NCBI GenBank assembly: GCA_959347315.1
Contig: OY365806.1
Coordinates: 28,372,815 to 28,436,814, forward strand
Length of the DNA stretch: 64,000 bases
Direction of reading: 5' to 3'
Source of the DNA: Bimastos eiseni
Taxonomy: Eukaryota; Annelida; Clitellata; Crassiclitellata; Lumbricidae
Of the stretch, positions 25,801-36,700 are shown piece after piece. Under the pieces are notes generated by a model. The model saw only the letters and a program-made list of their open reading frames with translations. It was not told where the DNA came from and made no database searches. Position 1 is the first letter of the stretch. Each line of letters starts with the position of its first letter. Position numbers and translations under genes: made by a program.

Positions 25801-26155
25801 TTTTGACCTATCCTAGCCCGGCATTCGCTCTTGCCTCAGCCATATTTGGTCATAATCCCCGTCTCTCCAACTGTCTCAGCCCACTCGCCCACGCTGATTC
25901 ACTTGGCTGTGCCTACTGTCTGTCAGTCTCTGTCTATACATATATATATATATATATATATTTACTACTGTTGATAGGCCTATAATGTCTGTCTTTATAT
26001 ATACTGTTCATATCTATAGCTATAGTGTTCGCAATTTTAGTTTATACAGCATTTGTCATTATATTATATTGTTCATTAAAGTTATAAACTTGACATCGCC
26101 GTTTTTTCATAACGCAGTCCCCTCTTCCATCATTACAAATATGTAGAGAGATATG
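22876..26155. other. Accessory DNA without a clear gene; possible collagen-like relic near 23.6-23.7 kb
   Basis: An AT microsatellite lies near 23260. On the minus strand at about 23702-23640 five consecutive Gly-X-Y triplets can be read (GTI GTQ GSG GTN GIT), which may be a decayed collagen exon or chance. At 24.12-24.42 kb the words GTGGTGTAACGAGGGG and TTGCGCCCTAGGCGGCC look like parts of a hAT-like repeat. At 25.3-26.1 kb CT-rich sequence ends in an ATTAAAGTTATAAACTTGAC stretch that could be an LTR end, but no second LTR was found. A (TA)n run lies near 25940. Confidence 0.35.
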
Positions 26156-26159
26156 TTAT

Positions 26160-26645
26160 ACCTCATAACATTCACGTCTTTTACAATGGGCTCAGACGCT
26201 CTTAAAACTTACTTAATAATGGACAAATAAGTTGAACCTCAAAATATTCACGTCTCTTACAATGGGCTTAAACACTTTTAAAACTTGCTTAGTAGGCCTA
26301 ATGGACAAATAAGTTAAGATTCAAAACAGTCAAGTATTTTTTAAATGGGCTTAAACACATTTAAAACTTATTAGCATTGTACAAATAAGTTACCTAAGCC
26401 TCAAAACATTCACGTCTTTTACAATGGGCTTAACACTTTTAGTACTTCCTTAACAATGGACAAATAAGTTAAGCCTAAAAATATTAACGTCTTTTACAAT
26501 AGGTTTAAACACTTTTGAAACTTTCTTAGCAGTGGACAAAATTAGTTAAGCCTCAAAACATTCACGTATTTTCAAAATGGGCTTAAGTGCTTTTTAAACT
26601 TAAAACGATGTGAATGTTTTGAGGCTTAACTTATTTGTCCATTAT
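26160..26645. repeat. Minisatellite of about 76-82 bp units, last copy inverted
   Basis: Six head-to-tail copies contain, in order, CCTCAAAACATTCACGTC, TTTTACAATGGGCTTAAAC, ACTTTTAAAACTT and ATGGACAAATAAGTTAAG. Copies differ by about 10-20 percent, and one carries an inserted AGGCCTA. The array ends in a part copy in the opposite orientation (GTGAATGTTTTGAGGC, TTAACTTATTTGTCCAT), so the end can fold back on its neighbour. Confidence 0.85.
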
Positions 26646-27610
26646 TGTAATTTGTTGAACTGCTGCTATTTAACATATTGTGTAAACGTAGGCTTGGCTG
26701 GCAGGATTCTTATGGTCCCTTTGGGGTTCTTTTTTTTGTTCCGCCTCTATACATAACTCTGTTAAACTATTATGTTTTACTGTACTGCGCTGCTTGATCG
26801 GAGCTATTTTATTTGGGGTTATTTGTCGGGGGCTATTTTGTACGGGAGCATTTTGTCGAATCACGGTAGTAATGTGTAGACGAGCCACGCATCATGTAGA
26901 TCAGTTAGTAATGTCAAAGCATCTGAGAAAGAGTTTTTAAAACGGACCCATACGAGATCACCGAGTGACTTTTAGGAACACGGAAGACCCGAAGGCAGGT
27001 CCACCGACCGGCGTGCATTCACTTAATCATTGGGTCGGGCGGTCTAAGGAGGTTAGCCTAAGATTCTGTAAGTGCTGTGCTTCGTATACATGTAAAGTTC
27101 GTATAGCAGTGCCACCACGGTTAATTACCGTACCTCGGCAGAATGCAGATATTGTTATGGCCACTTCCTTGCGGAGAACCTTTGAAACGGTTAAGCACCG
27201 ACATCATGAGGTCACATAAGAAAAAGACTCACACGAAGTCGTCGAGGTTACGTTTACCTCTTGTCCATCTTGGATTATTTTACTAGGCCTATGTTTGTGG
27301 AAAAAAAGGATGACAAAACAATGTTGCGGTTTTTTTCACATTCTACTTATACTCTTTTCGCGCGTTTTTTCACGTTTTTCTTTTTATGCCCCTCCTCCTC
27401 CCCATTTTCAATGCGTTGCCGGAGCCAGTCGCGCCACTGGATTGGAGTGACTGTTAGCAAGGTGATATTGATCGAATATGAAAATAACGGGCACATCACA
27501 TCGAGTCCTTTCGCTCGGCATCCAAGAATTTGTTCGGCATTCACTTGCAATTTGGGGAGCTAAGGCAGACTCGACGAAGTACTGAGTACAGGACCGACAG
27601 GTATGGGAGA
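26646..27610. other. Non-coding stretch upstream of the haemoglobin linker gene
   Basis: No gene found. At 26.80-26.86 kb there are repeated GGGGGCTATTTTGT / GGAGCATTTTGTCG words. Some of this may belong to the promoter region of the linker gene at 28 kb, but no core promoter element is clear. Confidence 0.35.
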
Positions 27611-27613
27611 AGG

Positions 27614-27786
27614 ATGAGGAGGAGGAAGATAAAGAAAATGAGGAGGAGGAGGAGGAGGAGGAAGGCAATGACGAGGGCGAGAAGGAGGCATCACCGACTG
27701 TGTCTGAACAACACCGTTGTTTCCTCCTTCTCCTCTTCTTCCTCCTTCTCTTCCTCCTCCTCCTCCTCCTCCTCCTCCTCCTCCTC
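27614..27786. repeat. Inverted purine/pyrimidine tracts, (GGA)n facing (TCC)n
   Basis: A GAGGAGGAGG-rich purine tract (27614-27666) is followed after about 55 bp by a TCCTCCTCC-rich pyrimidine tract (27720-27786). The two arms are complementary and can form a long hairpin; each arm alone is a mirror-repeat type that can form triplex DNA. The tract lies about 230 bp upstream of the linker start codon. Arg/Glu-rich frames across it on both strands are artefacts. Confidence 0.85.
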
Positions 27787-28017
27787 ACTGTCGGGCATCA
27801 CGCTGCTGCAAAGGCTGTGGCTTGAAGTCGACGGCGACGGTTTCTACTCATTCTCTTCCGCATCCTATTGTTTCATCTTCAATAATACCATGAGACCGAA
27901 CTTTAGCACTCATTGAGAAACAAGAAGGCGCGTGTGAATTCAATTGGCTACCAGGGCGAGAGACGGCAAGGTGGACGCAGACAAAGCCTCATGCGATATA
28001 TTATATATATCGTCGTA

Positions 28018-31000
28018 ATGGACAGGGTTCGCTATCCAACAGACTGGCATGATGAGCAGCTTAAAGTTATTTTTTTGGTATTGGCCGTGGTGACGGCTAT
28101 TCTGGCGGACTATCACGAGCATAGTCACGATGAGAGCATTGAAAATCTGGTCGAACGCACTAACAAGATAACTAGCAGTGTCTTTCATCTCGATTCTTTG
28201 CTAGACGCCCGTCTTGACGCTAAGAGGATCAGAAGGGCTGGATCGCTAAGAGCCCGGGTAGAAGCACTCGAAGGTAAAACTAACTAAGTCTTCCTCTCTA
28301 AGCAACTGTCAACCATCTTTATAGCAAGTCTAGGCCAATTGCCAGTGCGTCGAGCAGTTAGATAACCATCAGGCCTGTATTGGAAGAGAGTTTATGTTGG
28401 CAGCAGTGCTACGAGCAGGTGGCTTTCAAGTTTTAACTCTTCGGGAATTTAGAGAGCTACGATGTAGGCCTACATTTCTATTTCTATATAAATTCTTCGA
28501 TGTTAATAATGTCTCACGGTCGCTCAAGAGATCAGTGAAAACAAAGAATGCGAACAGCTAGCGACAGAAATTGTTGACCATCTCGTAAAGGCGCTGCCTT
28601 AAGCGAGAATTACTATTTCTAATTTGGCTGAGAACCAATTGTGAAACATTTTTAGCATCGTAGAATATCAGTTGTAACAGCTGCTTTAAATGCGATCTGA
28701 CAGACACTTAAACTTCAGCCCTTTATAACGTTATTTATAAATGCCTTACACTTTAGTACACCTTGGTCGTTAAAGGGTCAACATGAAGGTAAAAGGAACG
28801 ACGACCAGAGAGATAAAAAAAATTTGCATAATGACTGCAATGTCTTCATGGGATGATACTAATCTGCTCTTGAAATACTACAATGTCTTCAATTCTCAAC
28901 ATTGCAGCTGCGGTCGTCCTATTGCAGTCGACTCTTGTCTTGGCTTCTTTCTCTTTCTTATAATCAATCTCCTAGTCATGTTCTGGACATGAATTTCTAG
29001 CTTTTGGTCATCAAGGCGCCGAATTAGCATTGATCCTTAGCAAACGTCGAGTTATGAAGATTCAAGTCGTACGCAGCAATGCAAATCCGTTGCTTTCTGA
29101 AATGACTGTGTTACTGCTGCTGGCTACAGGTCCTTCCTGTCCGGATCTGGATATTCAATGTGGAAGAGACGACCCACAGTGCATCAGCGAGCTATTCGTC
29201 TGCGATGGACACAAGGACTGCAGAAACGGAGAAGACGAAAAGGACTGCAGTAAGGAGACAGTTTACGCTTCGTTGAACTAATCAAGATGACCCTATTATG
29301 CAGTTATTTCGTTCTCACATAAGAAATAATCTCGAGGTCATTTTAGATGGATAAGAGTATTTTCAGTTTCACTACCTATAATGTTTCCAGTGCCCTTGAC
29401 AATTGCAATCGACTTCTCATTGCGAGCAATGAGAGAGATTTGCACAAATGTATTTCGCCTATGATCTAATCCAATGACTTCTAATTATCGTGACGCGCAA
29501 GGCTCCATCGACGGCTGCTAAAAAGAAACTGTAGTCGAAAATTGTCATCAGAGATCGAATGATTGATTCGCATTGATTGAGTAAGAGGGCGCTATAGAAG
29601 CAATGAGTGCCAAACCAATGTTCAAGGTGCAATGGCGAATGGCATGCTCAACTGCAGTCTCAAAAGCAACAAATTGTTCAAAAGAACGAGAAGTGACCCC
29701 ATCCCACTGTCCATGAGGTTGGTTATATCATTGTGAACGAATCTGTGAACGGATTGTGCAGTTTCAATGATGCGGTATTTGCGGTGGCCTATATACAGAG
29801 GCGGCAATGCGGGGGGGATCGAGGGGCACAGGTCCCTCCCACTTTTAAATGATTGAGAATTATGTATAAGAATTTCACCCCGTCTCATAATGCCGCTCTT
29901 GCTCGTTCTTTCGCACGCTCTCAATTATTCTCAGTTGTTCGTTTTGGACCTGACGTCATCATCACCGCGAGTCAACGCATCCGAAATAGTCGAAGTCATT
30001 TCAAAACTTGTTATCTGGCGAAGTTTTGTAAAAAAAAACCCGAAGATGCTCCAGCGAAGCTTGTAAAGCACTCTAACATATTATGCTCTGGTTTGTGGGA
30101 TCGACAGAAGACGATATGAAATCCTAAAATCCGTCTGCTTTGCTCCGAGGCGACCTGGTGCATAATACATGTGTATATGTATAGTGAATGGCTCACCGAA
30201 AGATTAATCGTGTAACTCCACCATATTCTTCGATGCAGCAATTCCCGTGAAGGCTGGCGACAAATTCGTTGGTGACGTTGTCTACGATCATTGCACGAAG
30301 CGACGACCTGAGCACATTACCCTGGTCATCGAGTCCGTCTCGACCATCGATAACTATACTCCCACCGCTGATGTCAGTCTGAGCATTCTTCTATTACCAT
30401 CATCGTCATCATCATTATCTTTGTGACTTTCGTGTACCGTTATCTGAGCATCCCCGTGTCTACACCGAATGAATAAGAGACAATTATTATCATTCTGTAG
30501 TAGACCCTACTTTGAAACTTTCATTCACATGTGTCGTAGTCTGTGATAGGGAAGATAATATACGAGCTTAACCTTCGAATTTAGCTGCAATGGCAGTGTG
30601 AAGTTGGAGCAGTGCATACTACTAGCATTATCGCTAACTGAATGACTACCAGCAGACGATCTACAACAACAGACAACCAACCAATATCTACCATGTTCTC
30701 TGTCAACGCTTCTTTTCATCAGACATATTGTGTATGATATCTTTAGTTTGCTCGCCACAGGCGCTTCTGCACCTATAGCAGCCATTGATAGATAGTGACG
30801 CCTTTTCGACCAGCTGCAGGTGCAGGCATCCTACTCTTGAGTTTTGACTATTGCCTGTTCCGTTTGTAATGAGTCATGTTGGTCTGGTCTAACAAACTGG
30901 TCCCACTTATGGACCACCGGAGTAAAAGCGTAGAATTCGATGTCATATCGGTCAAGAGGATGTGGCATGGTGGCCGATTGGTTAGAGCGGTGTGCTCGTA

Positions 31001-31426
31001 ACACTATATTGTAAGAAGGGCGATATCAAATAACAGTTGTATTGTACTGCATAGCAAGAAGTACTATATACATAATTTTATGTTCAAACGTACACACATG
31101 CATACAAGCATACACACACTCCACATAATACAAAGTCCTAACGTAACTTTATAATAATAGTGTACTGTCCTCCGTTGTCTTCTGGATAGCTTCACGTTCA
31201 CATTGAGATCAAAAGCGAGACTGATGAAGATGAGAGCAAAGTATCACTGCCAGCCGATGCCATCTATTGGCACGCCTATCATGAGCTGATCGTTGAGCCA
31301 CCAGAGGACGACGGCCTTGGTCTCCTCGGAGCTTTCGATGGATACAACTTCGATCGATTCGTCGGTAAAATCATTCACACTCGACCGGACGAGCCCTGCG
31401 CAGAATTCATCTTCCACAGGCAATAA
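28018..31426 (+). CDS. Extracellular haemoglobin linker chain (four exons, 248 aa)
   Basis: This is a structural linker of the annelid giant extracellular haemoglobin; linkers are non-haem chains that hold globin dodecamers in the hexagonal bilayer. Exons: 28018-28273, 29130-29249, 30239-30372 and 31190-31426, all GT-AG and in frame. Residues 1-30 end in a hydrophobic signal-like core (VIFLVLAVVTAILA). Residues about 38-85 have coiled-coil heptads. Residues 89-125 are an LDL-receptor class A module with six cysteines (89, 96, 103, 110, 116, 125) and the calcium-site pattern CDGHKDC..GEDE. Residues 127-248 are the beta-barrel domain starting PVKAGDKFVGDV, with the family signature HCTKRRP and the ending CAEFIFHRQ. 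The length matches known linkers. The start is uncertain: an in-frame ATG at 27991 also exists and an upstream exon is possible. AATAAA overlaps the stop codon. Confidence 0.9.
30962..31100 (+). mobile_element. tRNA-derived SINE head in linker intron 3
   Basis: GGTGGCCGATTGGTTAGAGC followed by GGTGTGCTCGTAAC closely resembles a tRNA 5' half with a pol III A box. The B box is not clear. The downstream TTGTATTGTACTG is like the LINE tails elsewhere in the window, so the SINE may be mobilised by that LINE. Confidence 0.6.
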
Positions 31427-32939
31427 ACAGGTAATTGACAATCTCTAGAGTCTAATCTTCTGACGACTTAAACGGCCAAACATGCGCAACGCAATCCAAT
31501 ATATTTACCTTGTCAGTAAACGACATTTTGGCTAAAGTCTACAGCAGGAACTGTGAATTGAATATCGAATATGCATATTGTATCTACATGTATATACATA
31601 GCCTTCAGATGATGCGAATGCAAATGGCGATCGTATGTAGGCGAATCTAAAACTGTCCAAAATTTGAAATTTAATTTTTCTGACTTGAAACGTTCTTTTA
31701 ATATTATCGGCGATCGTAATATTGGCGCACCTGATTTCATATTTAAATTGGCCCCGCCCTCGCATGATGGCATGTTGCAAATGGCTGCATATATAATTTT
31801 CATGTGAAATAATATCAGCGGTCTTGGCAATTTGACTAGGAATATCAAAATATCGGGACTTAAAGTAAATTGTCTTTCTGTTAAGAAGTGACATTGTATC
31901 AGGTTTCCTACGTGTTGTGCTCAGCCGATTTATCCACCGCTACCTCCTTATTTTAATTAAATTTCAACAGCAGTCTATGATTATCAACAAGCTTTCTTCG
32001 TCCACGCGCAGGGCTGTTTGTCGTTCAACGCTAAACCAGAAAGACGCAGATTCTTGCTTTAAATAAAATATGTTGAACTAGATTTCCTTTGGGACAGTAG
32101 GAGCCCTGTTCCAGAGAAACGCACCTCAGTATGCTGATCTCTTGTGTCTTGCCATCTGTCTAAACATTTCCTCAAGAGGGCCGTCAACATGAAAATCAGT
32201 TGCTTTGAAATTCTTTGCATGAAATTATCTATCTCCTTTCAACGACTGCGATGCAACTGGAGCCACTGCTGCTGCCTTCTGCTGCTGATGCTTCCTGATG
32301 CTCACTCGTCAGCATTAGTATCGTTTGATGGTCGTCATAGTCTGTTGTCGTCAAGAAAATCTTTACGATCCGTACCGATTCAGTCGACTTTTATTTAAAA
32401 AATTGCTTCTTGTATCGTATCAAAATAATTATCGCTCGGATGGACCTAGACGGCCGAAAGTCAATTTAAAAGTGGGAAAATTAGCCCAATAATTGTGGCG
32501 TCAAATCAGTTGCCATAACTACTTGTGGGATCTGAAGAATGCTGTGCACAGTGCGAAGACAGCGACAGTCAGCAGAGACTAATGAAGAACAATTTATAGG
32601 AGATTTTGTGCCTCTACATTAATTACTCGGAACTCTTAGTTATTCGTGCTGCTTTCTTGATGCAGCAATCATGAATTCTATAGACTATAACATAATGTGT
32701 GACCGTGATTTTTTTTAAACTAACGCGTCTGATTTGCATATAGAAATTAGCACAGCGTTCAGATGATACAAAGGCCAAACGGCGGTTGTTATTATATCGA
32801 ATATCGGTGAATTGCGGAATTTCAAACTAAAAATGACTATGTGTATGTAGGTTTAGTTGCGTGTGCGTGTGTCAGTCTGTGTATTTTGAACCCATGAAAG
32901 CGAGTAAGGTGTAATTTTCAATCAATCAATAACTGAAAC
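31427..32939. other. Intergenic stretch after the linker gene
   Basis: No gene seen. It contains the 3' flank of the linker gene. Frames on both strands around 31.5-31.9 kb have no motif and overlap one another. Confidence 0.4.
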
Positions 32940-33440
32940 TTGATATAGCGCCTATTCAAGAAATCTACTCTGAGGCGCTCCCAGTCCAACCAAGGTTAAA
33001 GCTGACAGATTTAAGAGAAGAATAGAAAGAAGATGATGAGATCCTAGGTAAAAGCAGGAGGTTCAGAGGAAGCCCATTCCAAGTGGTAGGGTCCACAACA
33101 GACAAGGCACGATGGTGCAGCATAGCAGTGCGTGAGAATGGATTGCTGAGAAGGCCGTGAACAGCAGAACGCATGCAGCTCCCTCCGCGCTCTGCATGGT
33201 GGCGTAGCTCCCGAAGGTAAGCAGACGCAGCCCCAACAAGACACAGCCATACCAAGGAGGCGATTCGAAATGCAATGCGCTGCGGGATGGGAAGCCAGTG
33301 CAAAACATCACGCATATAGACACAAACGTGACCTGTCCCAGAAATGCCTTCTATCATGCGTGCCGCCAACTGGTGGGCCCGCTCCTGCAAGCGCCTCCTG
33401 ACGATCGGCATACGCACACCAATATAATCTGTTCTGGCGT
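32940..33440 (-). mobile_element. CR1/L2-type LINE 3' end, reading frame intact for 150 codons
   Basis: The minus-strand frame at 33417-32965 reads the C-terminal end of a CR1/L2-like reverse transcriptase: DVLHWLPIPQRIAFRI, then AYLRELRHH, then TAMLHHRALSVVDPTTWNGL, ending SVSFNLGWTGSASE. It is followed by a GC-rich 3' stem (GGAGCGCCTCAG ... GGCGCTATATCAAG) and a short ATTGATTG tail. No stop interrupts the fragment, so it is younger than the copy at 1.1-1.9 kb. It is 5'-truncated. Confidence 0.9.
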
Positions 33441-33760
33441 CTTCATGCGGGGTAATACTTGAAGAGCTCTCTTATGCATCGTAAATATAATTCACGTTAC
33501 ATTATTACAATTATAATCATTATCGTTATTACCACTATCTTTACCACTATTATTATTACTCGGTGGTTCTAAATAAGGAAAGCAGCTCTATAAATTACCA
33601 AGTGCAATGTGCGTTTGATTTTGTGTTACGGGAGAATGTCGACTGAAACTCAGAAAGTTACTATTCTTTGTAGTTCTCCGCATTTCTCCACAAATAAGTT
33701 TATCTCATAAGTTAATCATAACTTTAGGGTCTGTTAAAATGACGCAATCAATCACCGAGT
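33441..33760. other. 3' flank of the F5/8C-PAN gene
   Basis: AT-rich, with TTATTACC and TTATTATTA runs near 33500-33560. The 3' untranslated region of the minus-strand gene to the right should lie here; no clear AATAAA was identified on that strand. Confidence 0.35.
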
Positions 33761-36700
33761 TTAAGTAAACCAGAAGAACTCATAGTCCTGCGTCCACCAA
33801 TGCCAACCCTTGGTCTGAGCTAGGTCGCCGCTGACCGCTCCACGCGGAAGGAAATTCAATTCGCAGATGCTTTGCTCGCCGTAGTAATTGATCGAGTCAC
33901 ATGCGAATGTACGTCTACATGTGTTGATGCACAGCATTGTTGATCGCTTCTTCAGAACAGTTGTGCCGTTGGTCGTCAGACGCCAGCCAGCACTCCCATG
34001 CCATTTTGAATCTAGATAGATAAATATATAGTTTTTATAGATGTATGATAATAGACCATACGCTTATATAGGCCTATACAGGGTGGGCCAGCATAAATGG
34101 TCCGACTTTGCATGCAAATAACTCCGCCAATATTTGTAAGGTAGATATACTTAATATGTCAAATTAAAGATATGTCATTCTAGAATTAGCATGAAGAAAG
34201 TTGAACTGATACTAATTGTAATTTTAAGTAAATGTTTGGAACAGCACGAGCTGCCATATTTTGTTGTCATTTGGGACGCAAAATGGCGTCGTCCAAGTGC
34301 TAGCCTACATCTCGTGCTAACATGAGCATAGACACGATCATTTCGGGTGTTTGTAGGGGTCTGCACCGTGAATATCTTCTCATCGCTAAACCATTTCCTT
34401 TCAATTTTATCTACAGTAGTGTGCTGCTTCAGACACTTGCATGCTTCCAATCATTTCTTTGCGTCAGACTCGGAGAGATGTTGGACTTCACGTCGATGAA
34501 ATATCTTTAAATACAGGTCATCCTTTGCAAATCGTCTCACGGTGCTGCTCGAAAGGCCTGTTTCGCGCTGAATTTCTCGGGGAGATTTACTTGTACCCGG
34601 GTCGTCAACTTGACTGCAAATTATCTCGGACACGCGAGCAATGTTGCGATTTGCGTGGTTTATGACTTGAAGCTCCTATTTCATCAATTTTTCGTATCAT
34701 ACGATTTAGGGTAGCTATATTCGAGCCTCTGTTATGAAACTCTTTGATTATTTGAAATTAGTTAAATCCCTTATCAGTTTGCAAAATTCTGATCAAAACT
34801 CGATCATCGTCTGCATGTAAACGGCGCCATTTCGCGTCACTCACAACAACAAACTAGGGCAGCTCGGGCTGCTCCAAATATTTCATAAAATCAAAGCTAG
34901 TACCAGCTCAACTTTTTCTAGGCTAATACTAGAGTGAAATGCCTTTTATTTGATGCATTAAGTATAAATAACTTCCAAATATTGGCAGAGTTATATGCAT
35001 GCAAAGTCGGACCATTTGTGCTGGCCCACCCTGTATATTCACAAAAATGCGCAATTAGTGGCTGTTATTAACAATCACCTCGTTGGAACATAAAAGACAG
35101 TTAGCCTTGATGCATGAGTTTATTTCAAAGTTTTAGTTTTTTAAATAATCATAAGAACAGTAAAGGCCAAAACTTCCAGATCGTACAAATTTTGGACCTG
35201 CTGTAAATATGTTCGTGTGATAAAGCCTCTGCATGCTGCGCAAGAAACAGGACGTTAACTTCCTATAATTGTTTTTTATACAGCCTGCATTCACAAAGAA
35301 AGGAGCACTCATATTGAGGTAAACAGAGCTGAGAAAGCCTTTATTCTGCAGCTCAATATATGGGACAAGGTATTCTGAAGCACTCGATGAATGCAGCCAC
35401 ATCTCATAAAAACCGACCATCGGTCGTAGTTCCTTCAGTTGGTAATTTCAGTTGGCAAGTCTACCTCCAACTACCGTTGCAGCAAAGCAGAATTCCTTAC
35501 GAACTTATTTAACGGTGCAAGTACGGATGGGTCTCAATCTGTGTCTCCAACAGATTGCGATTGGCCATTGCAGAAAGGAGCTCTTGCATCATCATAAACA
35601 GACATCTCTGTTGTACCAGAAACTTTGCTCAACATGGTGTCGTTATGTGGTGGTAATGCTGATGGTCGCAGCTACATATGTCACATTATGTAGTTGCAAG
35701 AAAGTTGGTCTGTTTTGCACCTCAATGTGCAGTCAATGCAATGGTCAAATTTGAAACAACACTCAACTGAAATAGTGGTTTAGATGTCAATGACAATCAG
35801 ATGACGCTCTGGCGTTTAGTTCCATTGTAATTCTAACTTCTAAGTCTGCAAATTTTATAACAATGGAGAATGACTGTCATTTTGACTGAGAGGCCCGAGA
35901 CAGCTGAGAGTCAGTTTACAAGCTCTAGCCGGTACGCTTAGCCCGGACTAAGGTTCGAGAAATCGCAAAAGTCGGTATAAAAAGAAATATATTATTTCTG
36001 ATCACTTACTGGGTCTAAGTTGTCCAGCGTAGACCTCTATCTCGCATATCGTCAACACTCCAGTTCCGTTGATTGGTTGCTGGACGATAACATATCGACC
36101 AGCTGCCGTACCTGGATTACACTGGAGATGGTGCTTGGCAGCATAGGCAGCTTTCGATGGATATTGGCCGCAAAGAGGATAACCTCCCCTCACCGGCGTA
36201 GCAGTACTGTTCGTCACTCCGACAAGAAAGTAGTCCAGCCTGTTAACTGAACGCAAATGCACTCTTTAAATATAATACAAAACAAATAATTAGAAGACTG
36301 AAAACATTGCCTTTTAAAAAATCCCAGTACAGCTACGGATGTGGACTGTGGAACCCTTTGCAGATCTCAGTGATTAGGTGACGGAAGGACGTAGCAGTGC
36401 TTTGGGTGAGAAGGAACTGGTCGAACGAAGTGGTTGGACCGGAAGCAACTGGTGGAGTTTGGAGGCCTGCAAGCATTGAAGTGTTTTGTATACAAGTGAT
36501 TGGACTTCGTATTTTGGTATATTAAAAATAATAATAATAATAATAATAACAATTAGAATAATAAAAATTGTAATAGTAGTAGTGATAGGCCTATTAATAG
36601 TAATAGTAATAGTGATAGTAAGAATAACAATGACAATAACAATAACAATAACAAAAACAAAGACAATAAAACTAATAACAATATTAAAAATAATAATGGC

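Noticed and set aside
25300..26110. Possible solo LTR (ATTAAAG signal followed by a GACATCGCCG junction)
   Set aside because: No TG..CA ends with a target duplication and no second LTR or internal coding region could be found.
27408..27916. Arg-rich and Ser/Arg-rich frames on both strands
   Set aside because: They are produced by the inverted (GGA)n/(TCC)n tracts.
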